Source of the DNA: an uncultured Lactobacillus sp.
Lineage (GTDB): Bacteria > Bacillota > Bacilli > Lactobacillales > Lactobacillaceae
Length of the DNA stretch: 9,791 bases
Assembly (NCBI GenBank): GCA_945281075.1
Contig: CALYQE010000073.1
Coordinates: 1 to 9,791, forward strand
Reading direction: 5' to 3'
Positions 1 through 6,810 of the stretch are shown here, in pieces. Both the position numbers and the translations under genes were made by a program. Each line of letters begins with the position of its first letter. Within the stretch, counting starts at the first letter, position 1. Under the pieces are notes generated by a model. That model was given only the letters and a program-made list of their open reading frames with translations. It was not told the origin of the DNA and ran no database searches.

Positions 1-1397
1 CGTTATGGTGTAATGGAATTCCAGAGATAAAGCAATTTGTTACACCTAAAAAAACAGTCGCAACGCAAACTAACTTTGAGCTTAGTTATTTATGGGATGA
101 AGTTATTAGGACAATTAGTTCATTTGACCCGATTAGTCTCAAAAAAGTAACCCGAATAGCGATTGCAAGTTTTGGAGAATCTGGAATTCTACTAAATGAA
201 AAAAATAATCCAGTTGGTCAATGTATTTCCTGGTTTGATGATCGTGCTCAAATAATTGTTGATCAAATAACTGAAGAGAAAAAAAGTCGAATTTACCAGC
301 TAACGGGATTACCGGTTAATGCACACTATTCAGCGCTTAAAATCGCCTGGTTATTGAAATATGATAAGACGATTACCATGCCTTTGGCAAAGTACAAATG
401 GTTATGTGTCCCTGATTATTTGGTTTATCGATTTACTGGTAATCTTGCAACGGAATATACTATTGCAAGTAGAACACTTTGTCTTGATATAAAAACAGGT
501 AAGTGGTCAAAAGAAGTTCAACAGCTTTTAGGTATAAGCAATATTTCTTTTCCAGAAATTTATTCAGCTGGCTGTAATTTAGGCCACATTCAGGGAAAAC
601 TTGGTAAATTATTTGCCCAAGAATGTCAGGTGATAATTGCTGGTCATGATCATATGTGTGGTGCAGCTGGTGTTGGACTAGATGAAACAGAACTTCTTGA
701 TTCAACCGGGACGACTGAGGCAATGATGACAATTGTAGAGCATTTTGATATTTCATCTGAAGCACAAAAAAATGCACTGGCCAACGGTATTTATGTAGAT
801 GATCAACATTATACCAGATTTACTGCGATGCCAGCTGCAGGTTCAACAATTGCTTGGTTGATGAAACTTTGTCGAATAAATGAAAACAAATTAATAGAGT
901 TAATGAATGAAGCTCAGAAAGGATATGATGATTATTCATTGTTTAACTCTAGAGTTCTAGTAATGCCACATTTTAACGGCAGTGGTGCACCAAATAAAAT
1001 GTCTAGTAGTAAAGGGATCATATATGGCTTAACAAGCCAGACTACAGTGGTCGAATTAATTTTTGGTCTATTTTTAGGATTAACTTGTGAGTTTAAAATT
1101 GCGTATACTACTTTATTTAATTCAGAAAGATATCATCTAATTAAAGTAATTGGTCCTGCTGCCAAAGATCCCCTTTGGCTTGAACTTAAGGCGGATATAT
1201 TACAAGCAAATGTCATCAGTATAGATACTGAACAGGCAGTTTCCGAGGGAGCCTATACTATTGCAACAGGGCGTCATTTGAAGAAAAAAGTAAGAAAATA
1301 TGTACCAACTGTTGATGTTCATAAAAAAAGGTATTTAAAACAAATGTTAGAAACCTACAAAGTAATTTATCAAAATAAAATAAGCAAAAATTTATAA
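1..1397 (+). CDS. FGGY-family carbohydrate kinase, 5' end outside window
   Basis: The frame is open from base 3 without a stop, so the gene begins upstream of the window; ATG 354 is internal. 464 residues are visible, and the family is usually about 490-510, so only the first N-terminal strand with the DxGT phosphate-binding motif is missing. Seen: WFDDRA at nt 231-248 (family sugar-binding/catalytic Asp and Arg region), a GHDHMCGAAGVGL stretch near nt 642-680, a DSTGTTE motif near nt 699-719 (ATP-binding domain), GSGAPN near nt 981, and a C-terminal SEGAYTIA segment where family members have a conserved Gly/Ala-rich helix. These enzymes phosphorylate sugars or polyols in the cytoplasm with ATP. 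The substrate cannot be told from sequence. The adenosine-motif region reads IGPAAKDPLW where many relatives have IGGGA, a mild oddity. The gene ends its own transcription unit at a strong terminator, so it belongs to an operon to the left rather than to the KDG operon. Confidence 0.88.
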   Translation, partial: LWCNGIPEIKQFVTPKKTVATQTNFELSYLWDEVIRTISSFDPISLKKVTRIAIASFGESGILLNEKNNPVGQCISWFDDRAQIIVDQITEEKKSRIYQLTGLPVNAHYSALKIAWLLKYDKTITMPLAKYKWLCVPDYLVYRFTGNLATEYTIASRTLCLDIKTGKWSKEVQQLLGISNISFPEIYSAGCNLGHIQGKLGKLFAQECQVIIAGHDHMCGAAGVGLDETELLDSTGTTEAMMTIVEHFDISSEAQKNALANGIYVDDQHYTRFTAMPAAGSTIAWLMKLCRINENKLIELMNEAQKGYDDYSLFNSRVLVMPHFNGSGAPNKMSSSKGIIYGLTSQTTVVELIFGLFLGLTCEFKIAYTTLFNSERYHLIKVIGPAAKDPLWLELKADILQANVISIDTEQAVSEGAYTIATGRHLKKKVRKYVPTVDVHKKRYLKQMLETYKVIYQNKISKNL

Positions 1398-1402
1398 TAT
1401 AT

Positions 1403-1445
1403 AAATAGCTAGCAAATTGTTTGAAAAGATTTGCTAGCTATTTTT
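1403..1445 (+). terminator. Intrinsic terminator after FGGY kinase
   Basis: A perfect 15-bp stem (1403-1417 paired with 1429-1443, core TAGCTAGCAAA) surrounds an 11-nt loop and runs into TTTTT on the plus strand, 5 nt after the kinase stop codon. It lies between two convergent genes (kinase and LacI repressor) and may also stop the minus-strand transcript, although the T-run in that direction is weaker. Confidence 0.9.
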
Positions 1446-1482
1446 GTTATGAATAATAATCTGTTCCCCAAATTTAGTTAAA

Positions 1483-2496
1483 TTAAAACTTAGCTGCAAT
1501 TACTAAAGGTTGAAATTCTTGCGGTTTTACTTTATTTACTAGTAGATTTAATAAAATTTCTGCTGCACTTGCTCCCATTAAATAAGGATTTTGGGAAATT
1601 AACTTTGATTGGGGCAGAATTAACTGCGCTAGCTTGGTATCTGCAAACCCAGTAACAAAAACATTTTCATTATCGAGATATCCATCAGCCATTAACATTG
1701 GAATAAATTCCAATAGCCATCTTTCTTTAAAGCAAAAAATTAATGTCTTTTTTCCTTTTTCTTTTTGCTTTTGTAAGAAAGCCTCGATTTTCTGTTTAAT
1801 AGCTGAATAGTTGTAAGTTTCTTCATCAATCTGAATTAAATGTATTTGTTCTGGCTTTGCCACAAAACAAATCCCACTATAACGATCGCGTCGAGTTGAT
1901 GCAATTTTAACTTCTGAGGATAAAATTAAAAAATCGTCACATCCTTTATTTAAAAAATATTTTGTAGCATTTTTTGAAACTTCAATATTATTAGAAATAA
2001 CTTGGGGCCAATGTAAACTAGCCAACCTTCTGTCAAGAATTACCGTGGGAATATCGTGAACAAATTCAGACTTGATATTTCTAAAGTTACTGCCGAAAGG
2101 CTGAAAAAGTAAACCATCAAAAAAACTGCTACTAACAGTTTTAATCAGTTCTTTTTCTCGATTTTGGTCCGCATTAGTGTCTAATAAAAAAGCTTCATAG
2201 CCTTTTAGTCTTAAAATATTTGAGGCACCCTTAAATAACTCAGTTGAAAAGTAATCATCAATATTGGAAACGACTACTGCAATTGTTTTACTTTGATTAG
2301 TAGCCATTTGTCTGGCAGCTATGTCAGGAATATAATTTAACGTTTTTATTGCTTTTTCGATTGCTTGAGCTTTTTCTTTAGATAGCCTACCTGTAGCTTT
2401 GTTGTTCAAGTATCTTGATACCGATGCAACGGAAACGTTGGCTAATTCAGCTACATTACGGATAGTTGCTTTTTCATGACTTTTTTTTCTTTTCAT
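1483..2496 (-). CDS. LacI-family transcriptional repressor, KdgR-like
   Basis: 337 residues, the usual LacI length. Residues about 11-32 form the helix-turn-helix (TIRNVAELANVSVASVSRYL), followed by the hinge region YIPDIAARQM and a periplasmic-binding-protein-like effector domain starting at SKTIAVVVSNIDDYF. The start is ATG at 2496, with GAGGA 8 nt before it on the minus strand. It is divergent from the permease-kdgK-hxlA-hxlB-eda operon, and the 188-nt gap holds a perfect CCGG-centred palindrome of the kind LacI proteins bind. The SRYLNN signature and the context of KDG kinase and KDPG aldolase resemble the KdgR group of Gram-positive LacI repressors. That it represses this operon and responds to KDG or a phosphorylated sugar acid is inference. 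The effector-domain ligand residues were not assigned. Confidence 0.9.
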   Translation of the reverse strand: MKRKKSHEKATIRNVAELANVSVASVSRYLNNKATGRLSKEKAQAIEKAIKTLNYIPDIAARQMATNQSKTIAVVVSNIDDYFSTELFKGASNILRLKGYEAFLLDTNADQNREKELIKTVSSSFFDGLLFQPFGSNFRNIKSEFVHDIPTVILDRRLASLHWPQVISNNIEVSKNATKYFLNKGCDDFLILSSEVKIASTRRDRYSGICFVAKPEQIHLIQIDEETYNYSAIKQKIEAFLQKQKEKGKKTLIFCFKERWLLEFIPMLMADGYLDNENVFVTGFADTKLAQLILPQSKLISQNPYLMGASAAEILLNLLVNKVKPQEFQPLVIAAKF

Positions 2497-2520
2497 TTAA
2501 ATTTCCTCAAATAATAGTAT

Positions 2521-2545
2521 ATCATTTTGTTCTGCATAAAATGAT
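2521..2545. repeat. Inverted repeat upstream of the LacI repressor gene
   Basis: Arms ATCATTTT (2521-2528) and AAAATGAT (2538-2545) are perfect complements separated by 9 nt. On the minus strand a TATACT -10-like hexamer (2516-2521) abuts it, so the repeat would sit between -10 and -35 of the repressor promoter. It could be a binding site; no convincing -35 is seen, so the promoter assignment is weak. Confidence 0.35.
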
Positions 2546-2572
2546 TTTACATTTGTAATACTAAGTTCGTTT

Positions 2573-2587
2573 AAAAAAGCGCTTGCA
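2573..2587. promoter_or_regulatory. cre-like site (CcpA) over the operon -35
   Basis: The core AAGCGCTT (2577-2584) followed by GCA matches 11 of 14 positions of the strong Gram-positive cre form TGAAAGCGCTTTCA; the leading TG is replaced by AA. It overlaps the -35 hexamer of the operon promoter, where CcpA binding would block RNA polymerase. This fits a catabolic operon under glucose repression, but the match is imperfect. Confidence 0.5.
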
Positions 2588-2611
2588 AATCTTAGATTAA
2601 AGATTTATATT
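2583..2611 (+). promoter_or_regulatory. Promoter of the six-gene operon
   Basis: -35 TTGCAA (2583-2588) and -10 TATATT (2606-2611) are separated by exactly 17 nt, a good sigma-A type match. Transcription would start near 2617-2619, inside the palindromic operator and about 67 nt before the permease ATG. No other equally good promoter was seen in the gap on this strand. Confidence 0.7.
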
Positions 2612-2613
2612 AG

Positions 2614-2633
2614 TTAGGTAACCGGTTACCTAA
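2614..2633. promoter_or_regulatory. LacI-type operator, perfect 20-bp palindrome
   Basis: TTAGGTAACCGGTTACCTAA is a perfect 20-bp palindrome. A central CG within CCGG is the hallmark of LacI/GalR-family operators, and the GTAAC half resembles sites of gluconate/KDG regulators of that family. It begins 2 nt after the -10 and covers the predicted start site, the classic repression position. The divergent LacI gene at 1483-2496 is the natural binder. Confidence 0.8.
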
Positions 2634-2684
2634 TAAAAATGGCGAAATTTTAAAAATTAATTGTTTAGAAAGCGTACAAAAGTT

Positions 2685-3974
2685 ATGAATACTACAATAA
2701 TAGCTATTTTACTATTAGTAACTTTTGCTTTGTTTATTTTGTATATCTTAAAGGGCGGGAATCTAATGATTGGGTTCTTTACGATGGCAATTTTATGGTG
2801 CGTCATCGGCTTAATTCCATTTAATGAAGCAATAAGCAAGGTATTTGCACAACCAGCGTTAAGTTATGGGCCAACAATAATATATATTGTTTTTGGCTCA
2901 TGGTTTGGCAGAATTTTGGTCGATAGTGGCATTGCTCCTGCAATTTCAGATGCGACTAAATTAATTGGTAAAAAGAAACCGGTATTAGCTACGATTTTGG
3001 TAATTTTGGTAACTGCATTTATTTTTATTAGTGCCTACGGAGTGGGTTCTGTCATTGCAATTGGAGTAATTCTTTTACCAATTATGTTGTCACTTGGATT
3101 GCCGCGTGATTTAGCATTGACAATTTTTTCAATGGCAATTGGAGCACCAATGTATATTAATGTTGTTCTCTATAACCAAATGAAAGCTTTTGCACCAAAA
3201 GCAACTTATGATAGTAAATACATTACATTTGGTATTTGTGCTGCATCTGTTCAGTTATTCGCAATTATTGTCTTTTTACTGATTAATCGCAAAAAAATAG
3301 ATGAGACTAATGCAGATAAAAATTTAAAGCTAATTGGTGCTGAAAGTGCCAATCATCAAACGGTCACAGTTCCTAAACTTGCTTACATTGTTCCAATTAT
3401 TCCAGTTGCTCTAAATATGTTATTTAAATGGGATGCAGTTCCAGCTCTAACATTAGCTAGTATAATTGCAATCTTGTTAACGGGTCAATTTAAAAATTAT
3501 CAAAAAGGCCTTAAGTTTCTGAACGATTCCATTGCACATGCAATTACAGATATTGCTGGTTTAATTATGTTTTTGATGGCATTAGAATGTTTTACTGGCG
3601 CAGCAACATTAAATGCTGCCAAATTTAAACCAATTTTAGCTACAATGCTACCCCATCAGCATTTAGTTTTATGTTTAGCTCTAGGTATTTTGGCTCCACT
3701 TGCCTTATTTAGAGGGCCTTTGCATGTTTGGGGTGCTGGTGCTGCTACGGCTGCTGTGCTATATGGTACAGGACTCTTTAGTGATAACTTTTTACTGCCA
3801 TTATTATATGTTCCAACTTTGATGGCAGTATCAGTTGATATTACTCAATCTTGGAACGTTTGGGGACTTGACTATATGAAAGTTAAGTCGAAAGACTTTC
3901 TTAAGTATGGTGTACCTGTAATGTGGATTGTCTCAATCATTAATGAAGTTCTTGTTTATTACTTTTTTGGTTGA
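2685..3974 (+). CDS. GntP/CitM-like (ion transporter superfamily) permease, probable sugar-acid importer
   Basis: 429 residues, highly hydrophobic, with about 12 membrane segments. Examples are TIIAILLLVTFALFILYIL at the N-terminus, the pair around ATILVILVTAFIF and SVIAIGVILLPIML, and a last segment ending in EVLVYYFFG. The segment FGSWFGRILVDSGIAPAISD followed by a long pair of helices resembles the repeat-1 region of GntP/CitMHS carriers; GAPMYIN and FRGPLHVWGAG are likely re-entrant or substrate-site loops. A hydrophilic loop lies near NRKKIDETNADKN between the two halves. I chose ATG 2685, which leads straight into the first helix with AGAAAG 12 nt upstream; an in-frame TTG at 2661 would add only MFRKRTKV. 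First gene of the operon, 21 nt before kdgK. Gluconate, KDG or another sugar acid is inferred from context, and family membership is less certain than its being a permease. Confidence 0.8.
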   Translation: MNTTIIAILLLVTFALFILYILKGGNLMIGFFTMAILWCVIGLIPFNEAISKVFAQPALSYGPTIIYIVFGSWFGRILVDSGIAPAISDATKLIGKKKPVLATILVILVTAFIFISAYGVGSVIAIGVILLPIMLSLGLPRDLALTIFSMAIGAPMYINVVLYNQMKAFAPKATYDSKYITFGICAASVQLFAIIVFLLINRKKIDETNADKNLKLIGAESANHQTVTVPKLAYIVPIIPVALNMLFKWDAVPALTLASIIAILLTGQFKNYQKGLKFLNDSIAHAITDIAGLIMFLMALECFTGAATLNAAKFKPILATMLPHQHLVLCLALGILAPLALFRGPLHVWGAGAATAAVLYGTGLFSDNFLLPLLYVPTLMAVSVDITQSWNVWGLDYMKVKSKDFLKYGVPVMWIVSIINEVLVYYFFG

Positions 3975-3995
3975 AAAAGAAGAAAGGAAAACATT

Positions 3996-4976
3996 ATGTC
4001 TGAAGTAATTACAATTGGTGAACCGCTGGTTACTTTTTGTTCAAAAGAAGCAGATGTTTCGTTAACTGATGCATTGGAGTTTCACAAGATTATGGGAGGA
4101 GCCGAGTTAAATGTAGCAATTGGAGTTAAACGTTTAGGGCACTCTGTCGAATATATAACAAGAGTAGGCCAAGATCCTATGGGTAAATTTGTTCAAAAGA
4201 CTATTGCTGCGCATCATGTAGGAACAAAATATGTAAGTTATGATAATTTTTATTATACAGGTCATCAGATGAAACAATTGGTAACAAAAGGTGATCCAAT
4301 GGTAGTCAATTATCGGCGTGATTCTGCTGCTTGTCATCTTGAGGCTAATCAGCTAGATAAAATTGATCTTAGTGATGTCAAAATAGCACATATGTCAGGA
4401 ATTTTTCCTGCAATTTCATCTACTGCTGAACATACTTTTCGTGTCTTTTACCAAAAGCTGATTGAGGCGGGTAAGTTTATTACTTTTGACCCCAATCTTC
4501 GTCCATCTTTATGGAAGAGTAAAGAATATATGATTAAAACAGTCAATGAATTGGCAGGAATGGCTGATATTGTTTTACCCGGAATTGAAGAGGGAAAAGT
4601 TTTGGTTGGATCTGACGATCCTGAAAAGATTGCTGACTTTTATCTTAACGGCAAACGAACTCGTGTAGTCATGGTCAAGTTAGGAGCCCATGGCGTTTTT
4701 GTTAAGACTAGCTCGCACAATAAATATATTGTCCCAGGTTTTAAGGCAGAAAAAGTAGTTGATACAGTTGGGGCCGGAGATGGTTTTGCATTGGGGTTAA
4801 TCACAGCTTTACTTGAAAAAAAGAGTCTCAAAGAAGCAGCAATTCGGGGAAATGCAGTTGGTTGCTTGCAAGTTCAAACATTAGGTGATAATGATGGTTA
4901 TCCTGTTCCAGCTGAATTAAAACAATTTTACGAAGATCAGGGGACTTCTGAAAATGAAACTACAAATTGCCATTGA
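3996..4976 (+). CDS. kdgK: 2-keto-3-deoxygluconate kinase (PfkB family)
   Basis: 326 residues, normal for PfkB/ribokinase-type KDG kinases. It catalyses KDG + ATP to 2-keto-3-deoxy-6-phosphogluconate in the cytoplasm. Seen: GGAELNVA at 34-41 (substrate-side glycine motif), YRRDSA at 106-111 and DPNLRPSLW at 165-173, both typical of KDG kinases rather than fructokinases, VKLGAHG at 227-233, and the PfkB signature DTVGAGDGF at 256-264 with catalytic Asp262. Shine-Dalgarno GAAAGGA precedes the ATG. The final 23 nt overlap the start of the HPS gene, implying coupled translation. Its product is the substrate of the KDPG aldolase two genes further on. Other hexonate or sugar substrates of the family are possible, but the motifs favour KDG. 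Confidence 0.9.
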   Translation: MSEVITIGEPLVTFCSKEADVSLTDALEFHKIMGGAELNVAIGVKRLGHSVEYITRVGQDPMGKFVQKTIAAHHVGTKYVSYDNFYYTGHQMKQLVTKGDPMVVNYRRDSAACHLEANQLDKIDLSDVKIAHMSGIFPAISSTAEHTFRVFYQKLIEAGKFITFDPNLRPSLWKSKEYMIKTVNELAGMADIVLPGIEEGKVLVGSDDPEKIADFYLNGKRTRVVMVKLGAHGVFVKTSSHNKYIVPGFKAEKVVDTVGAGDGFALGLITALLEKKSLKEAAIRGNAVGCLQVQTLGDNDGYPVPAELKQFYEDQGTSENETTNCH

Positions 4977-5580
4977 TCGTGTAAAGTTGGAAGATGCAAT
5001 AAGACTAGCCCAGAAATTGGATGGCATTGCAGATATCATCGAATTAGGAACCTCAATAATAAAAGATTATGGCTTTTGCACTATTAAAAGAGCAGAAATT
5101 GGGTTAAAAAAAAGCTTATTACTAATGGATAGCAAGACAAACGATGAGGGAACCTATGAGTTCAGTCAAGGATTTAAAGCTGGAGCCGATATTTTAACCG
5201 TGATGGGATCAGCGGATAAAGCAACACTTGATTTAGCTTATGAAGTTGCAGAACAAAAAAAGAAAAAAATGTTAATCGATTTGATGGGTCTTGAGCCAAG
5301 AATAATTCGAAAAATAGCAGTCTATCCAAATGCTATTTATAATCTGCATAAATCATATGATAATAAAAAAAGTATGCCAATTACAAATGAAATCGCTAAT
5401 TTTAAAAGCGAATATCCTAATATCAAAAATATTGCAGTTGCAGGCGGGATAAATTTGAAGCAAGTTAAACAAATTGCTAAGCAAAAAAAGGCTTCAATTG
5501 TAATTGTTGGTAGCAAAATTGTTAAAACATGCAATCCGGTTAACTCAGCTATTCAATTTAAGGAGGCAATAATGCAATGA
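4954..5580 (+). CDS. hxlA: 3-hexulose-6-phosphate synthase (OMP decarboxylase superfamily)
   Basis: 208 residues, typical HPS length. HPS joins formaldehyde and D-ribulose-5-phosphate to D-arabino-3-hexulose-6-phosphate, reversibly and with Mg2+. Superfamily residues are in place: Asp8 (QIAID), Glu30 (IELGT), the Asp59-x-Lys61-x-x-Asp64 motif (MDSKTND), DILTVMG at 79-85 and AVAGGI at 161-166. The three positions that separate HPS from 3-keto-L-gulonate-6-phosphate decarboxylase read Asp109, Tyr135 and Ala163, as in HPS and unlike the Glu/Arg/Thr of the decarboxylase (recalled from work on these families). The usual HTGYD loop reads HKSYD here, and the segment after it is divergent. The start lies inside kdgK with AGGGGA about 10 nt upstream. 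The stop overlaps the next start (ATGA), so it is coupled to the isomerase, its normal partner. Confidence 0.88.
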   Translation: MKLQIAIDRVKLEDAIRLAQKLDGIADIIELGTSIIKDYGFCTIKRAEIGLKKSLLLMDSKTNDEGTYEFSQGFKAGADILTVMGSADKATLDLAYEVAEQKKKKMLIDLMGLEPRIIRKIAVYPNAIYNLHKSYDNKKSMPITNEIANFKSEYPNIKNIAVAGGINLKQVKQIAKQKKASIVIVGSKIVKTCNPVNSAIQFKEAIMQ

Positions 5581-6134
5581 ATACGAAGACAAATAATCTA
5601 ATAGATGATGTTTTACAAGAAATTAATGAAGTTGTGCATCAAGTGGATCAAAAACAAATTGATCAAGTTGCTGATATTATTACAAAAGATAAAAGAATAT
5701 TTGTTTTGGGTTCAGGTAGGTCTGGGTTTATGGCTAAAAGTTTTGCCATGAGACTTATGCATCTTGGTTATCAAGTGTATGTGATAGGTGAAACAATTAC
5801 TCCATCAATTGAAAATGGTGATGTTCTGGTATCAGTTTCTGGTTCAGGCAAAACAGATAGTGTTGTAAAACTAACACAAAAGGCACAAAATTTAGGAGTG
5901 AAAATTATTGCAGTGACAAGTAATAAAAAATCGCCTTTAGCTAAAGCTGCTAATCAAGTAGTGGTTGTTCCTGGAGCTACTAAAAATGGTGACGGTATAA
6001 AATCAATTCAGTTGTTAAGTACTTTGTTTGATCAAAGCGTCCATATTATACTTGATATTTTATGTTTGAAATTAAGCAAACGTGAGAAGGTTACTAATAT
6101 TGATGCAAAGGCTAAACATAATAATATGGAATAA
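5577..6134 (+). CDS. hxlB: 6-phospho-3-hexuloisomerase (SIS domain)
   Basis: 185 residues, typical of PHI, a single SIS-domain protein. It interconverts D-arabino-3-hexulose-6-phosphate and fructose-6-phosphate. Seen: GSGRSG at 45-50, AMRLMHLG at 57-64, GETITPSI at 71-78, SGSGKT at 88-93 (phosphate-binding SIS loop), and QLLSTLFDQSVHIILD at 145-160. In the last motif most PHI proteins have FE where this one has Phe151-Asp152, a conservative change at a position thought to be catalytic. AGGAGG stands 10 nt before the ATG and the start overlaps the HPS stop by 4 nt, giving the usual HPS-PHI pair. The C-terminus ends in a short Lys/Asn-rich tail. The adjacent HPS argues against other SIS-domain roles such as arabinose-5-phosphate isomerase. 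Confidence 0.88.
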   Translation: MNTKTNNLIDDVLQEINEVVHQVDQKQIDQVADIITKDKRIFVLGSGRSGFMAKSFAMRLMHLGYQVYVIGETITPSIENGDVLVSVSGSGKTDSVVKLTQKAQNLGVKIIAVTSNKKSPLAKAANQVVVVPGATKNGDGIKSIQLLSTLFDQSVHIILDILCLKLSKREKVTNIDAKAKHNNME

Positions 6135-6149
6135 TTAAGAGGAAAAATC

Positions 6150-6800
6150 ATGTTATTGAAGTTTGAATTAATTAAGAAAATTCACCAAGCTGGAATAGTA
6201 GCGGTAATTAGAGGGAAAAGTGAAGAAGATTCATATAAAACTGCCCAAGCTTGTGTACAAGGTCAAATTACTGCAATTGAGTTGGCATTTACTTCACCTA
6301 ATGCAGATATAACTATTAGTAGATTAAGAAAAAAATACCGTACAAGTCCTGACGTCATTATAGGTGCGGGAACGGTTTTAGATCCAACTACTGCTAGACT
6401 AGCAATTGTTGCAGGAGCAGAATTTATTGTAAGTCCTTCTTTTAATAAAAAAACGGCTAAACTCTGCAATTTATATGAAATTCCATATATTCCAGGCTGT
6501 TTTACTCCAACTGAGGTTCAAGCAGCATTGACTTATGGTGCTGATGTAATTAAAGTATTTCCAAGTTCTGTGGCTGGAGAGTCAGTTATTAATGAAATTC
6601 ATGGGCCATTTCCTAATGTTAATATAATGCCAACAGGTGGCGTTTCACTGGTAAATTTGACCAAATGGCTTAAGCAAGGTGCGTTTGTTGTTGGCGTTGG
6701 TGGAAGTATGGTTGGTCCGGCAAAAGAAGATGATTATCAGCAAGTTACAAAAAATGCCATTAAGTTTCATAATAAATATCTTGAATTCGTGAAAAAATAG
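6150..6800 (+). CDS. eda: KDPG aldolase (2-keto-3-deoxy-6-phosphogluconate / KHG aldolase)
   Basis: 216 residues, family-typical class I aldolase, one TIM barrel. It cleaves KDPG to pyruvate and D-glyceraldehyde-3-phosphate. Seen: VAVIRG at 17-22 (Arg21), IELAFTSP at 43-50 with the catalytic Glu44, GAGTVLD at 72-78, FIVSPSF at 92-98, PYIPGCFTPTE at 112-122, DVIKVFP at 132-138 with the Schiff-base Lys135, and MPTGGV at 160-165. AGAGGA precedes the ATG, 15 nt after the PHI gene. Together with KDG kinase in the same operon it completes the lower Entner-Doudoroff branch. The same fold also serves 2-keto-3-deoxy-6-phosphogalactonate, which cannot be excluded by sequence. Nothing is missing or truncated. 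Confidence 0.93.
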   Translation: MLLKFELIKKIHQAGIVAVIRGKSEEDSYKTAQACVQGQITAIELAFTSPNADITISRLRKKYRTSPDVIIGAGTVLDPTTARLAIVAGAEFIVSPSFNKKTAKLCNLYEIPYIPGCFTPTEVQAALTYGADVIKVFPSSVAGESVINEIHGPFPNVNIMPTGGVSLVNLTKWLKQGAFVVGVGGSMVGPAKEDDYQQVTKNAIKFHNKYLEFVKK

Positions 6801-6810
6801 GAGAAAAATC

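Noticed and set aside
306..319. ACCGGTTA-containing sites inside the FGGY kinase gene (and CCGGTTAAC near 5536 in the HPS gene) as further LacI operators
   Set aside because: They are only partial palindromes lying within coding sequence; likely chance.
460..777. Minus-strand reading frames opposite the kinase, and similar frames opposite kdgK, hxlA, eda and the epimerase
   Set aside because: They lack ribosome binding sites and family motifs and lie opposite well-supported genes.
2661..2684. TTG start for the permease adding MFRKRTKV
   Set aside because: Weak ribosome binding site; ATG at 2685 gives a normal N-terminus leading into the first membrane helix. Not fully excluded.
4954..5580. 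3-keto-L-gulonate-6-phosphate decarboxylase (UlaD type) instead of HPS
   Set aside because: The discriminating positions are Asp, Tyr and Ala as in HPS, and the gene overlaps a PHI gene; no ascorbate PTS genes are near.
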